Assembly (NCBI RefSeq): GCF_900103585.1 | Contig: NZ_FNHV01000009.1 | Location: 62,001-126,000, forward strand | Direction of reading: 5' to 3' | Origin: Streptomyces sp. cf386 | Lineage (GTDB): Bacteria > Actinomycetota > Actinomycetes > Streptomycetales > Streptomycetaceae | DNA: 64,000 bases | In this document: positions 25,130-34,191 of the stretch, piece by piece | Layout of the letters: each line of letters opens with the position of its first letter | Numbering within the stretch: position 1 is the stretch's first letter | The notes under the pieces: model-generated | The model's input: only the letters and a program-made list of their open reading frames with translations | The model's database searches: none | What the model was told of the DNA's origin: nothing | Position numbers and translations under genes: made by a program

Positions 25130-27571
25130 ATGGCGGGAACCCGCACCCAGGCCGACGCAGCACGCGAGGCGGTCGTCGAGGCCGCGCTCGCCCGGCTCGA
25201 CCTCGACGCGAAGGCGCGGCTGCTCTCCGGGCAGGACACCTGGACCCTGCCCGCGCTCCCCGAGATCGGCCTGCCCTCCCTCGTCATGTCCGACGGCCCG
25301 ATCGGCGTCCGGGGTGTCCACTGGACCGCCGACGACCCGTCCGTCGCGCTGCCCTCACCCACCGCCCTCGCCGCCACCTGGGACCCCGAACTCGCCTGCA
25401 GGGCAGGGGTGTTGCTCGCCCAGGAGGCCCGCCGCAAGGGCGTCCATGTGCTCCTCGCCCCGACGGTCAATCTGCATCGCTCCCCGCTCGGCGGCCGGCA
25501 CTTCGAGGCGTACAGCGAGGACCCGTATCTGACGGGGGTGATCGGCGCGGGCTATGTGAACGGCGTCCAGTCCGGCGGCGTCGGCACCACCGTCAAGCAC
25601 TTCGTCGCCAACGACGCCGAGACCGAGCGCTTCACCGTGAACAACACCGTGAGCGAACGCGCCCTGCGCGAGCTGTACCTGGCGCCCTTCGAGATCATCG
25701 TCGAGAACGCCCACCCCTGGGGCATCATGACCGCCTACAACACGGTCAACGGCACGACGATGACCGAGCACCACTACCTCGTGAACGAGGTCCTGCGCGG
25801 CGAGTGGGGCTTCGACGGCTACAACGTCTCCGACTGGACGGCCGCCCGCAACACCGTCGCCGCCATCGAGGGCGGCCTCGACGTCGCCATGCCCGGCCCG
25901 CGGACCGTCTACGGCGAACCCCTCGCCCAGGCCGTCCGCGACGGCGAGGTCGACGAGGCCAAGGTCGACGAGGCCGTACGCAATGTGCTCCGGCTGGCCG
26001 CCCGCGTCGGCATCCTGCGCGGCGCCGAACCGGTCGTCACCGAGCTGCCCGCGGCCGTCGACGGCACCGCGCTGGCCCGCGAGATCGCCCGCCGCTCCTT
26101 CGTCCTGGTCCGCAACCAGGGCGCCCTGCCGCTACGGCCGAACGGCACGGTCGCCCTCATCGGCGCCGCCGCCCGCGACGCCCGCGTCCTCGGCGGCGGC
26201 TCCGCGACCGTCTTCCCCGACCGGATCGTCTCCCCGCTGGACGGCCTCACCGCCGCCCTCCCCGAGGGCACCGTCACCTACGCCGTCGGCGCCGACCCGA
26301 ACACCGAACTCGGCGTCGCCGACAAGGGCTTCGAGCTGCGCGCCTTCTGCCGGGACGCGGAGGGGAAGGTCATCGGCATCGGCTCCGCTCCCAACGGCCA
26401 CATCCAGTGGATGGGTGACGACCTCCCCGACGGCGTCACCCACGAGGCACTCCACACCGTCGAGCTGACCGGCACCTTCACCCCGCGCGACACCGGCCCG
26501 CACACCTTCGGCATCAAGGGCATCGGCGCGTTCCAGCTCACGATCGACGGCACGACGTACTACGACGACGTCCAGCGCCCCGCCAAGGACGACCCCTTCG
26601 CCGCCTTCTTCGGCGCCCCCGTACCCCGCGCCCAGCCCGAGCTCACCGCCGGTGAACCCGTCGACGTGTCCCTCACCCTCGTCGTCGAGTTCCCCGCGGA
26701 CACCCCGATGAAGGTGGTCGGCTTCACGCTCGCCCACCAGGAGCCGCAGCGCGACGCCGACGAGCTGATCGCCGAGGCCGTCGAGGCCGCCCGCCACGCC
26801 GACACGGCCGTCGTCGTGGTCGCCACCACCGACCGCGTCGAGTCGGAGGGCTTCGACCGCACGGACCTCACGCTGCCCGGCCGCCAGGACGACCTGGTCC
26901 GCGCCGTCGCCGCCGTCAACCCGAACACCGTCGTGGTCGTCAACTCCGGCTCCCCGGTGGAGCTGCCCTGGCGCGAGGACGTCGCCGCCGTGCTGCTCAG
27001 CTGGTTCCCCGGCCAGGAGGGCGGCGCGGCCCTGGCGGACATCCTCACGGGCGCGCAGGAACCGGGCGGCCGGCTGCCCACCACCTGGGGCTCTCTGGCC
27101 GACGCCCCGGTCAGCCAGGTCGTCCCGTCCGCCGGTGAACTCCCTTACACCGAGGGCGTCTTCATCGGCTACCGCGCCTGGGAGAAGGCGGGCCACCTCC
27201 CCTCGTACCCCTTCGGGCACGGCCTCGGCTACACCGACTGGACGTACGAGTCGGTCGAGGCCGAGGGCACGACGGTCACGGTCCGCGTCCGCAACTCCGG
27301 CGAGCGTGCGGGGCGGGAGGTCGTGCAGGTCTATGTCGCGCCGGCCGACACCGACAGCGATGCCGACCGTCCGGTGCGGTGGCTGGCCGGATTCGCGGGG
27401 GTGGCGGCGGGGGCGGGGGAGACCGTCGAGGCGGTGGTCGAGCTTCCGCGCCGGGCCTTCGAGACCTGGGACGACAAGACCAATTCGTGGACTTTTGTGA
27501 AGGGTTCGTACGAGATCCAGGTGGGGCGCTCGATCACCGACCGTCGAGTGGCCGCGACGATTAACGTCTGA
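25130..27571 (+). CDS. Beta-glucosidase-type glycoside hydrolase family 3, with PA14 insert
   Basis: 813 residues. The ATG at 25130 follows GAGGAGG (25116-25122). The GH3 N-terminal barrel has MSDGPIGVRG, LLAPTVNLHRSPLGGRHFEA, YSEDPYLTG, KHFVANDAE and GFDGYNVSDW, where D235 is the expected nucleophile. The second alpha/beta domain is interrupted at about residues 400-520 by a PA14-like insert (GIGAFQLTIDGTTYYDD), which in relatives shapes the sugar pocket. A fibronectin-III-like domain ends the protein. There is no signal peptide, so it acts on imported oligosaccharides or glycosides. It is likely controlled by the divergent TetR protein. Confidence 0.94.
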   Translation: MAGTRTQADAAREAVVEAALARLDLDAKARLLSGQDTWTLPALPEIGLPSLVMSDGPIGVRGVHWTADDPSVALPSPTALAATWDPELACRAGVLLAQEARRKGVHVLLAPTVNLHRSPLGGRHFEAYSEDPYLTGVIGAGYVNGVQSGGVGTTVKHFVANDAETERFTVNNTVSERALRELYLAPFEIIVENAHPWGIMTAYNTVNGTTMTEHHYLVNEVLRGEWGFDGYNVSDWTAARNTVAAIEGGLDVAMPGPRTVYGEPLAQAVRDGEVDEAKVDEAVRNVLRLAARVGILRGAEPVVTELPAAVDGTALAREIARRSFVLVRNQGALPLRPNGTVALIGAAARDARVLGGGSATVFPDRIVSPLDGLTAALPEGTVTYAVGADPNTELGVADKGFELRAFCRDAEGKVIGIGSAPNGHIQWMGDDLPDGVTHEALHTVELTGTFTPRDTGPHTFGIKGIGAFQLTIDGTTYYDDVQRPAKDDPFAAFFGAPVPRAQPELTAGEPVDVSLTLVVEFPADTPMKVVGFTLAHQEPQRDADELIAEAVEAARHADTAVVVVATTDRVESEGFDRTDLTLPGRQDDLVRAVAAVNPNTVVVVNSGSPVELPWREDVAAVLLSWFPGQEGGAALADILTGAQEPGGRLPTTWGSLADAPVSQVVPSAGELPYTEGVFIGYRAWEKAGHLPSYPFGHGLGYTDWTYESVEAEGTTVTVRVRNSGERAGREVVQVYVAPADTDSDADRPVRWLAGFAGVAAGAGETVEAVVELPRRAFETWDDKTNSWTFVKGSYEIQVGRSITDRRVAATINV

Positions 27572-27594
27572 CGCGGGAGAAGTACCCCAGGAAC

Positions 27595-27630
27595 AGTCCC
27601 GGTCCGGGTCCTGACGCCCGGACCGGGACT
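27595..27630. terminator. Hairpin terminator after the GH3 gene
   Basis: A perfect 14-bp stem AGTCCCGGTCCGGG/CCCGGACCGGGACT with an 8-nt loop lies between convergent genes (GH3 and mutarotase). Confidence 0.8.
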
Positions 27631-27668
27631 TGTGCCCCTCACCCAGGGCCTGTCCGGCGGATCAGGCC

Positions 27669-28646
27669 CTAGCGGGCGGCGAAGCCGTACACCGTCTCCG
27701 AACGGAACACCTCACCCGGCCGCAGCACCGTGGTCGGGAACTCCGGGCGGTTCGGGGAGTCCGGGAAGTGCTGTGTCTCCAGCGCGATCCCGTCGCCCGG
27801 GGCGAACGGCTCGGTCAGATGGTCGGCGGTGTAGAGCTGGAGGCCGGGCTCGGTGGTCGCCACCGTCAGCGCCCGCCCGGTCGACGGGTCGTACAGCTCG
27901 GCGACCTGCTCCGGGCTCCCCGTCACTCCCTTGTCGAGCACGAAGTTGTGGTCGTACCCCGCGCCCACCTTGCGGGCCTCCCGGAAGTCGAAGCGGGTGC
28001 CCGCGACCTCGTCCAGGGAGCCGGTCGGAATGAGATCCGCGTCGACCGGGGTGAACCGGGAGGCGGCCAGCCGCAGTTCATGACCGCTCGCGTTGCCGGA
28101 CCCCGCCCCGGCGAGGTTGAAGTAGCCGTGGTTGGTCAGGTTCACCACGGTCGGCGCGTCCGTCACCGCCTCGTAGGCGATCCCGAGCGCGCCGTCGGGC
28201 GACAGGGTGTAGGTCGCCGACACCTCCAGCCTCCCGGGGAAGCCCTCCTCGCCGTGCGGGCTGACCCGGCTGAGGCGCACCCCGTGCTCGACCGGCGTCA
28301 CCTCCCACACCCGCTTGTCGAAGCCGTGCACGCCGCCGTGCAGGGAGCTCGGCGGGTTGTTGGGTTCGAGGGCGTGCGTCACCTCGTCCAGCGGGAAGCG
28401 ACCGTCCGCGATCCGGTTGGCGTACCGCCCGATGAGGGCGCCGAGATAGGGCCCCGGGTGGGAGAGGTAACCGTCCAGGTCGGCGAAGCCCAGGACCACG
28501 TTCGCCGTACGCCCGTCCCGGTCCGGCACCTCCAGCGACTGCACGATCCCGCCGTACGACAGCACCCGTACCCGCACGCCCGCGCGCTCCAGGGTCCAGC
28601 GGTGGACCTCGGTGCCGTCGGAAAGTGTGCCGAAGTGTTCGCTCAT
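27669..28646 (-). CDS. Aldose 1-epimerase (galactose mutarotase)
   Basis: 325 residues from the ATG at 28646 (MSEHFGTLSDG); a longer frame to 28712 would overlap the SGNH gene. Family blocks are LSYGGIVQSLEVPDRDG, NVVLGFADLDGYL, IGRYANRIADGRF, NNPPSSLHGGVHGFDKRVWE (catalytic His region), VVNLTNHGYFNLAG (second His) and FPDSPNRPEFPTTVLRPGE (catalytic Glu/Asp region). It interconverts alpha and beta anomers of aldoses. It begins 10 bp after the SGNH gene stop. A 16-bp palindrome covers its start codon. The link to the convergent GH3 enzyme (glucose anomers) is plausible. Confidence 0.93.
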   Translation of the reverse strand: MSEHFGTLSDGTEVHRWTLERAGVRVRVLSYGGIVQSLEVPDRDGRTANVVLGFADLDGYLSHPGPYLGALIGRYANRIADGRFPLDEVTHALEPNNPPSSLHGGVHGFDKRVWEVTPVEHGVRLSRVSPHGEEGFPGRLEVSATYTLSPDGALGIAYEAVTDAPTVVNLTNHGYFNLAGAGSGNASGHELRLAASRFTPVDADLIPTGSLDEVAGTRFDFREARKVGAGYDHNFVLDKGVTGSPEQVAELYDPSTGRALTVATTEPGLQLYTADHLTEPFAPGDGIALETQHFPDSPNRPEFPTTVLRPGEVFRSETVYGFAAR

Positions 28647-28654
28647 GAGCGAAA
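28639..28654. promoter_or_regulatory. 16-bp palindrome covering the mutarotase start codon
   Basis: TTCGCTCATGAGCGAA is a perfect palindrome centred on the ATG of the mutarotase gene. It extends outward by about 4-5 bp with a one-base bulge (AGTG...ACACT). In mRNA it could hide the start codon; as DNA it could be an operator. There is no good ribosome-binding site here. Confidence 0.5.
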
Positions 28655-28656
28655 CA

Positions 28657-29550
28657 CTAGTTCGTGACGGTCCGGTAGGCGATCTCGGCCAGCCGCGCCT
28701 GGCCGTCCACACTCGGGTGGAACCAGTCCCACTGGCTCAGTTGCCCGGCGCCGAAGCGGAACTCGTACACCGCGCCGTCGTCGAACCGACACCGGCGGTC
28801 CTTCGCGCAGACCTCCTCCAACACCTTGTTGTACGCCTCGACCCGCTCCTGCACCGACGCGCGCCGCTGGTTCGCCGTCGTGGTGAGGGAGTCGGGGTCA
28901 CTGAGCATCGACGGGCAGATGCCGAGCTTCCACACCTGCTTGCTCAGCGGGTTCGTACGGCCCTGCTCCCACAGCCGCTTCAGATCCGGCACGCTCGCCA
29001 CGTACACCTGCGTCTTCGGCTGGGCGTCCCGCAGGGTGCTCATGGCGTCCTCGAACTGGGTCCGGAAGTCGGCCACCGAGGTCATCGCGTCGGCCGTGTC
29101 CCGGCAGGCGTCGTTGGCCCCCGCCATCACCGCCACCAACTCGGGCTTGTGCGTCACCGCCCGCGCCATCTGCCGGGCCACGTCGGCCATCCGCGCCCCG
29201 GTCACCGCGTAGTTCCAGCTCCGCTCCGCCGCTTTCGCCTTGCCCAGCAGCCGTACGGCCAGACTGTCGACCTGCGCACTACTGCCCGTCGCCCACGAGA
29301 CCTCGGGGCAGTCCGACAGGACCGTACAGGCGTCGAAACCGGTCGTGATGGAGTCGCCCACGGCCGCGATCGAGGCCGGGCTGCGGTCCCACGTCGGGGT
29401 CGGCTTCGGCGACGGCCGCGCGCTTCGCGCCTCGGTGCCGGACGGGGCCGGGGAGTTGCCGCCGACGGCGTCACAACCGGCGACGCCCAGCACGGCCCCC
29501 GCGGTCACGGCGGCGAAGACGGCGCGCGCGACGTGCCGGCGCTTCCGCAT
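28657..29550 (-). CDS. SGNH/GDSL hydrolase, predicted lipoprotein
   Basis: 297 residues. Signal peptide with lipobox: AVFAAVTAGAVLGVAGC, lipidation at the Cys near residue 26. SGNH blocks: AAVGDSITTGFDAC (nucleophile Ser), the Gly of TGARMADVARQMA, MAGANDACRDTAD (Asn) and DWFHPSVDGQARLAE (Asp-x-x-His). Such enzymes are esterases or lipases acting outside the membrane. It is the first gene of a two-gene operon with mutarotase. The 5' region contains three TCATG repeats (about 29578-29610) of unknown meaning. Confidence 0.92.
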   Translation of the reverse strand: MRKRRHVARAVFAAVTAGAVLGVAGCDAVGGNSPAPSGTEARSARPSPKPTPTWDRSPASIAAVGDSITTGFDACTVLSDCPEVSWATGSSAQVDSLAVRLLGKAKAAERSWNYAVTGARMADVARQMARAVTHKPELVAVMAGANDACRDTADAMTSVADFRTQFEDAMSTLRDAQPKTQVYVASVPDLKRLWEQGRTNPLSKQVWKLGICPSMLSDPDSLTTTANQRRASVQERVEAYNKVLEEVCAKDRRCRFDDGAVYEFRFGAGQLSQWDWFHPSVDGQARLAEIAYRTVTN

Positions 29551-29831
29551 ACCTGGTCCATCCCCTCGTCTGCCCCGTCATGGTGTCCGGTCATGACTTC
29601 CCGTCATGCTTTCCAACCCATAACAACGCACAAGGGTTCCCACCCGGCTCATGCAACGGCTCACACCCGTACAAGCGTCCTGCCGGGTGAATGGCGAACG
29701 TTTGGCGGCATCGGGAGCGACGGTACGTCACACTCCTTGCGCCGCCGCACGGTAGCCTCGCCATCAAACGTGGCTGCCCGGCCACGATCGTCCGCCAGTT
29801 CGCAAGATGTCCGCTCTGCCCGGAGGTACCG

Positions 29832-30326
29832 GTGACGACACGTGGGGTTCTGTACGTGCACTCCGCGCCGCGCGCGCTGTGCCCGCACGTCGAATGGGCC
29901 GTCGCCGGTGTCCTCGGCACGCGCGTCAACCTCGACTGGATCCGGCAGCCGGCCGCGCCCGGCACCTGGCGCTCGGAGTTCAGCTGGCAGGGCGAGGTCG
30001 GCACGGCCTCCAAACTGGCGTCGGCCCTGCGCGGCTGGCACTTGCTGCGCTTCGAGGTCACGGCCGAGCCCTGCCCCACAGCCGAGGGCGAGCGCTACAG
30101 CTGCACACCCGACCTGGGCATCTTCCACGCGGTGACGGGCATCCACGGCGACATCCTGATCCCCGAGGACCGGTTGAGGGCGGCCCTGGCCCGCTCGCAG
30201 CGCGGCGAGACCGACCTGGAGGCGGAGATCGCCAAGCTGCTGGGGAAGCCGTGGGACGACGAGTTGGAGCCGTTCCGGTACGCGGGTGAGGGAGCGCCGG
30301 TGCGCTGGTTGCACCAAGTCGTGTGA
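29832..30326 (+). CDS. DUF3145 family protein
   Basis: 164 residues from the GTG at 29832, with GGAGGT 5 nt upstream. The sequence TTRGVLYVHSAPRALCPHVE, WAVAGVLGTRVNLDWIRQPA, GTASKLASALRGWHLLRFEV and CTPDLGIFHAVTGIHGDILI is the actinobacterial DUF3145 signature, as I know it next to the FAS-II cluster in Streptomyces. There is no signal peptide and no TM helix; cysteines occur at the expected family positions. The function is unknown. Constant linkage to fabF suggests, but does not prove, a link to fatty-acid synthesis. Confidence 0.92.
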   Translation: MTTRGVLYVHSAPRALCPHVEWAVAGVLGTRVNLDWIRQPAAPGTWRSEFSWQGEVGTASKLASALRGWHLLRFEVTAEPCPTAEGERYSCTPDLGIFHAVTGIHGDILIPEDRLRAALARSQRGETDLEAEIAKLLGKPWDDELEPFRYAGEGAPVRWLHQVV

Positions 30327-30342
30327 TGTCGGCTCAGTATGC

Positions 30343-30378
30343 GTGAAGGGCCCCCACCGGCTGGTGGGGGCCCTTCAC
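30343..30378. terminator. Strong bidirectional hairpin between the DUF3145 gene and fabF
   Basis: A perfect 16-bp stem GTGAAGGGCCCCCACC/GGTGGGGGCCCTTCAC with loop GGCT lies 16 bp after the DUF3145 stop and 26 bp after the convergent fabF stop. Confidence 0.88.
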
Positions 30379-30404
30379 GTCGTACGACTGGAGAAGCGGT
30401 CTTC

Positions 30405-31676
30405 TCAGATGGTGCGGAACGCCAGCACCACGTTGTGCCCGCCGAACCCGAACGAGTCGTTCAGCGCGGCGATCCGGCCGTCGACCGGCAGCTTCCGTGC
30501 CTCACCGCGGACGACGTCGGCGTTGGCCTCGGCCTCCGGGTCGAGGTTCTCGACGTTGATGGTCGGCGGAGCCACCCGGTGGTACAGCGCGAGCACCGTC
30601 GCCACCGTCTCGACGCCACCGGCACCACCCAGCAGATGCCCGGTCATCGACTTGGTCGCGGACACCGCCATGTGATCGGCATCGTCGCCGAACACCTTCC
30701 GCAGCGCCTTCAACTCGGCGATGTCACCGGCCGGCGTCGACGTGGCGTGCGCGTTGACGTGCACGATCTCCGCCGGGTCGAGGTCGTTGCGGTCCAGCAG
30801 GTTCTGCAGGGCCTGCGAGATGCCGCGGCCCTCGGGCTCCGGCTGCACGATGTCGTGGGCGTCGGCGGAGATGCCCTGCCCGACGGCCTCGGCGTACACG
30901 CGCGCACCGCGCTTCGCGGCGTGCTCGGCGGACTCCAGGACGACGACACCGGCGCCCTCGCCGAGCACGAAGCCGTCGCGGGCGACGTCGTAGGGACGCG
31001 ACGCGCCCTGCGGGTCGTCGTTGTTCTTGGACATCGCCATCATGTTGCCGAACGCGGCGATCGGCAGCGGGTGGATCGCCGCCTCCGTGCCACCCGCGAC
31101 GACGATGTCGGCGCGGCCGGTGCGGATCATCTCGATGGCGTAGCCGATGGCCTCGGCGCCCGACGCGCACGCGGAGACCGGCGTGTGCACGCCCGCACGG
31201 GCGCCCACGGCCAGACCCACGTTGGCGGAGGGGCTGTTCGGCATCAGCATGGGGACGGTGTGCGGGGAGACGCGGCGGACGCCCTTCTCCTTGAGCACGT
31301 CGTACTGGTCGAGCAGCGTCGTCACGCCACCGATGCCGGAGGCGATGACCGCTCCGAGGCGGTCGGGGTCGACGGTCGGGTCCTCGCCGGCCTTGGCCTC
31401 GAACCCGGCGTCCGCCCATGCCTCCTTGGCCGCGATCAGCGCGAACTGCGCCGAGCGGTCCAGTCGGCGGGCCTGCGGCCGCGGGATGACCTCGGTCGGC
31501 TCCACGGCGACCGGCGCGGCGATACGGACCGCCTGCTCGGCGGCCCACTCCTGCTCCAGGGGCTTGACGCCGGACTTGCCGGCGATCAGGCCCTCCCAGG
31601 TAGAGGCTGCGTCGCCACCCAGCGGTGTGGTTGCGCCGATACCGGTGACGACCACGGTGCGATTGGTCGGGCTCAC
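30405..31676 (-). CDS. fabF: 3-oxoacyl-ACP synthase II (KAS II, FabF)
   Basis: 423 residues; the GTG start at 31676 is preceded by a GA-rich site. The thiolase-fold condensing enzyme has the full Cys-His-His triad: Cys in TPVSACASGAEAIGYAIEM, His in VNAHATSTPAGD and His in MTGHLLGGAGGVE. It ends with the glycine-rich FGFGGHNVVLAF. It extends acyl-ACP with malonyl-ACP in type II fatty-acid synthesis. It is the last gene of the fasR-fabD-fabH-acpP-fabF block. I considered a polyketide ketosynthase, but the single complete operon with FabD, FabH and FasR says primary metabolism. Confidence 0.96.
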   Translation of the reverse strand: MSPTNRTVVVTGIGATTPLGGDAASTWEGLIAGKSGVKPLEQEWAAEQAVRIAAPVAVEPTEVIPRPQARRLDRSAQFALIAAKEAWADAGFEAKAGEDPTVDPDRLGAVIASGIGGVTTLLDQYDVLKEKGVRRVSPHTVPMLMPNSPSANVGLAVGARAGVHTPVSACASGAEAIGYAIEMIRTGRADIVVAGGTEAAIHPLPIAAFGNMMAMSKNNDDPQGASRPYDVARDGFVLGEGAGVVVLESAEHAAKRGARVYAEAVGQGISADAHDIVQPEPEGRGISQALQNLLDRNDLDPAEIVHVNAHATSTPAGDIAELKALRKVFGDDADHMAVSATKSMTGHLLGGAGGVETVATVLALYHRVAPPTINVENLDPEAEANADVVRGEARKLPVDGRIAALNDSFGFGGHNVVLAFRTI

Positions 31677-31761
31677 GGGAATTCTTTCTCCAACGGATAC
31701 GAGGATTCAGCGGCGCCACCGCCGGGTGGCGGGGCAGACGGCCTCAGGCCTGATCGGAAGA

Positions 31762-32010
31762 TCAGCCCTGGTGCTTGAGGATGTAGTCGGTCGCGTCGCC
31801 CACGGTCTTGAGGTTCTTGACGTCCTCGTCGGGGATCTTGACGTCGAAGCGCTCCTCGGCGGCGACGACGACCTCGACCATGGACAGCGAGTCGACGTCC
31901 AGGTCGTCGGTGAAGGACTTGTCCGACTGGACGTCCTCAACCGGGATGCCGGCGATCTCGTTCACGATGTCGGCGAGACCGGCGACGATCTCTTCCTGAG
32001 TGGCGGCCAT
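31762..32010 (-). CDS. acpP: Acyl carrier protein
   Basis: 82 residues from the ATG at 32010, with AAGGAG 7 nt before it; the frame is open much further upstream but that part is shadow of fabH. The phosphopantetheine attachment motif is DLDVDSLSMVEVV (Ser in DSL, about residue 41). The protein is strongly acidic with the four-helix ACP pattern (helix I EEIVAGLADIVNEIAG). It carries growing acyl chains as thioesters. It sits 113 bp after fabH and 85 bp before fabF. Two TGAACAAC direct repeats precede its ribosome-binding site. Confidence 0.96.
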   Translation of the reverse strand: MAATQEEIVAGLADIVNEIAGIPVEDVQSDKSFTDDLDVDSLSMVEVVVAAEERFDVKIPDEDVKNLKTVGDATDYILKHQG

Positions 32011-32123
32011 GTTGGCGCTCCTTCGTAGTTGTTCAGGGTTGTTCAGAGAGTTTTGGCGCGCCCGCCGCGGCAGCGGCAGGTGGTGCGTTTCCGTACCGGT
32101 TCGCATGATCCGGCACGGAGTGC

Positions 32124-33155
32124 CTAGGGGAGAGTAACGACCGTCGCGGCGTATACGAGACCCGCCCCGAATCCGATGACTAGTGCGGTGTCGCCGCTCT
32201 TCGCCTCGCCGGTCGCCAGGAGCCGCTCCATCGCGAGCGGGATCGAGGCGGCCGAGGTGTTGCCGGTGGTGCGCACGTCGCGGGCGACCGTGACGTGCTC
32301 CGGCAGCTTGAGTGTCTTCACCATCGAGTCGATGATCCGCTCGTTGGCCTGGTGCGGAATGAAGACGTCCAGTTCGTCCGGGGTGATCCCGGCCGCGTCC
32401 AGCGCCTGCTGGGCGACCTTCGCCATCTCGAACACGGCCCAGCGGAACACCGCCTGGCCCTCCTGCGTGATCGCGGGGAACTTGACGTTGCCCTCGCTGT
32501 CCAGCGGGAGTTCGGCGACGTTGCCGATCCGGAACTCGTTCCAGGGCACCGTCTGCTTGATCGTCTCGGACTTGTCGCCCTCGGAGCCCCACACGGTCGG
32601 GCCGATGTGCGGCTCCTGGGAGGGGCCGACCACGACCGCGCCGGCGCCGTCGCCGAACAGGAAGGCCGTCGCCCGGTCCTCCAGGTCGGTGAGGTCGCTG
32701 AGCCGCTCCACGCCGATGACGAGGACGTACTCGGCGGAGCCCTCGACGATCATGCCCTTGGCGAGGGTCAGACCGTAGCCGAAGCCCGCGCAGCCGGCCG
32801 AGATGTCGAAGGCGGCGGCCTTGTTCGTGCCGAGCTTGTCGGCGATCTCGGTGGCGACGGCCGGGGTCTGCTTGAAGTGCGAGACGGTCGAGACGATCAC
32901 GCCGCCGATCTGCTCGGCGGAGATCCCGGCGTCGGCGATCGCCTTGCCGGACGCCTCGACGGACATCGCGGCGACGGTCTCCTCGTCGTTCGCCCAGTGC
33001 CGTGTCTCGATGCCGGAGCGCGAACGGATCCACTCGTCGGACGAGTCGATCTTCTCCAGGATCACCTCGTTGGGCACGACCCGGGTCGGGCGGTAGCCGC
33101 CGACGCCGAGGATGCGCGCGTACGGGGCGCCCTTGCTGGGCTTCAGCTTCGGCAT
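32124..33155 (-). CDS. fabH: 3-oxoacyl-ACP synthase III (KAS III, FabH)
   Basis: 343 residues from the ATG at 33155 (MPKLKPSKGAPYARILGVGG), with AAGGAG upstream. An in-frame ATG at 33179 overlaps fabD and is less likely. Catalytic triad: Cys in DISAGCAGFGYGL, His in VFIPHQANERI and Asn in RTTGNTSAASIPLA. It starts chain synthesis by condensing an acyl-CoA with malonyl-ACP. In Streptomyces it prefers branched primers, giving iso/anteiso fatty acids (family knowledge). It is 16 bp downstream of fabD in the same operon. Confidence 0.96.
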   Translation of the reverse strand: MPKLKPSKGAPYARILGVGGYRPTRVVPNEVILEKIDSSDEWIRSRSGIETRHWANDEETVAAMSVEASGKAIADAGISAEQIGGVIVSTVSHFKQTPAVATEIADKLGTNKAAAFDISAGCAGFGYGLTLAKGMIVEGSAEYVLVIGVERLSDLTDLEDRATAFLFGDGAGAVVVGPSQEPHIGPTVWGSEGDKSETIKQTVPWNEFRIGNVAELPLDSEGNVKFPAITQEGQAVFRWAVFEMAKVAQQALDAAGITPDELDVFIPHQANERIIDSMVKTLKLPEHVTVARDVRTTGNTSAASIPLAMERLLATGEAKSGDTALVIGFGAGLVYAATVVTLP

Positions 33156-33171
33156 GCTCTCGGGCTCCTTG

Positions 33172-34104
33172 TCAGGCACTGTGCTCTGCGATGAGCTCGC
33201 GAGCCGCGTCCAGGTCGTCGGGGGTCTTCAGCGCCAGGGTCTTCACGCCCGGCAGCGCACGCTTGGCCAGACCGGTCAGCGTGCCGCCCGGGCACACCTC
33301 GATCAGGGCCGTGACGCCGAGCTCCTTGAAGGTCTCCATGCACAGGTCCCAGCGGACCGGGTTGGCGACCTGCCCGATGAGGCGCTGAAGCACCTCGGTG
33401 CCGGTGGCGACCGCAGAGCCGTCCTTGTTGGAGACGTAGGTCAGCTTCGGGTCGGCGGGGGCGAGCCCCTCGGCGGCCTCGGCCAGCTTGTCGACGGCGG
33501 GGCCCATGTGGAGCGTGTGGAAGGCACCCGCCACCTTCAGCGGGACGACCTTGCGCACGCCCTCGGGCTTGTCCTCGTTCAGTGCGGCGAGCTGCTCCAT
33601 CGTGCCCGCGGCGACGATCTGGCCGGCGCCGTTGATGTTCGCCGGGGTCAGGCCGAGCTTCTCCAGGTGCGCGACGCTCACCTCGGGGTCGCCGCCGAGC
33701 AGCGCCGACATGCCGGTCTCGGTGATCGCGGCGGCCTCGGCCATGGCCAGGCCACGGGCGCGCACCAGCCGGACGGTCTCCTCGTCGGGGAGCACCCCGG
33801 CGAGCGCGGCGGCGGTCAGCTCACCGACGCTGTGCCCCGCGATGGCGCCGACCTTGCGCGGCAGCTCGGCGGGGTCGGCGAACAGCGTGTACGCGGAGGC
33901 GAGTCCGGCGGCCACCAGCAGCGGCTGCGCCACCGCGGTGTCGCGGATCTCCTCCGCGTCGCCCTCGGTGCCGTAACGGACGAGGTCGAGCTGCACGGCG
34001 TCGGACCATGCCTCCAGGGCACCGCGGACACCGGGGAGTTCGAGCCAGGGGGTCAGGAAGCCGGGCGTCTGGGCGCCCTGGCCGGGAGCGACGAGTACGA
34101 GCAC
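33172..34104 (-). CDS. fabD: Malonyl-CoA:ACP transacylase (FabD)
   Basis: 310 residues from the GTG at 34104 (read as MLVLVAPGQGAQTPGFL); a GTG two codons earlier (34110) is an equally possible start. It has the acyltransferase GQGAQ loop near the N-terminus, the nucleophile motif GHSVGELTAAALAG and the His in VAGAFHTLHMGPAVD. It loads malonate from CoA onto ACP for FabH and FabF. It is the first structural gene of the FAS-II operon. The 89-bp gap to fasR contains a TTTTGT-N9-ACAAAA inverted repeat that may be the operator. Confidence 0.95.
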   Translation of the reverse strand: MLVLVAPGQGAQTPGFLTPWLELPGVRGALEAWSDAVQLDLVRYGTEGDAEEIRDTAVAQPLLVAAGLASAYTLFADPAELPRKVGAIAGHSVGELTAAALAGVLPDEETVRLVRARGLAMAEAAAITETGMSALLGGDPEVSVAHLEKLGLTPANINGAGQIVAAGTMEQLAALNEDKPEGVRKVVPLKVAGAFHTLHMGPAVDKLAEAAEGLAPADPKLTYVSNKDGSAVATGTEVLQRLIGQVANPVRWDLCMETFKELGVTALIEVCPGGTLTGLAKRALPGVKTLALKTPDDLDAARELIAEHSA

Positions 34105-34170
34105 TCTCACACTCTCTCTTGGGGACGGCCGACGCCGCCCGTGGGGACAAGGACGAAGAACACGAGGGGG

Positions 34171-34191
34171 TTTTGTGGGCCCCCGACAAAA
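34171..34191. promoter_or_regulatory. Inverted repeat TTTTGT-N9-ACAAAA before fabD (candidate FasR site)
   Basis: TTTTGTGGG, then CCCCCG, then ACAAAA: perfect 6-bp arms in an otherwise GC-rich gap between the fasR stop and the fabD start. From known biology, Streptomyces FasR binds upstream of fabD and activates the operon; that this exact repeat is the site is inference. Confidence 0.55.

Noticed and set aside
30405..34104. Could the KS/ACP/KASIII/AT set be a polyketide cluster?
   Set aside because: The gene set and order are those of fasR-fabD-fabH-acpP-fabF primary fatty-acid synthesis; there are no ketoreductase, cyclase or tailoring genes.
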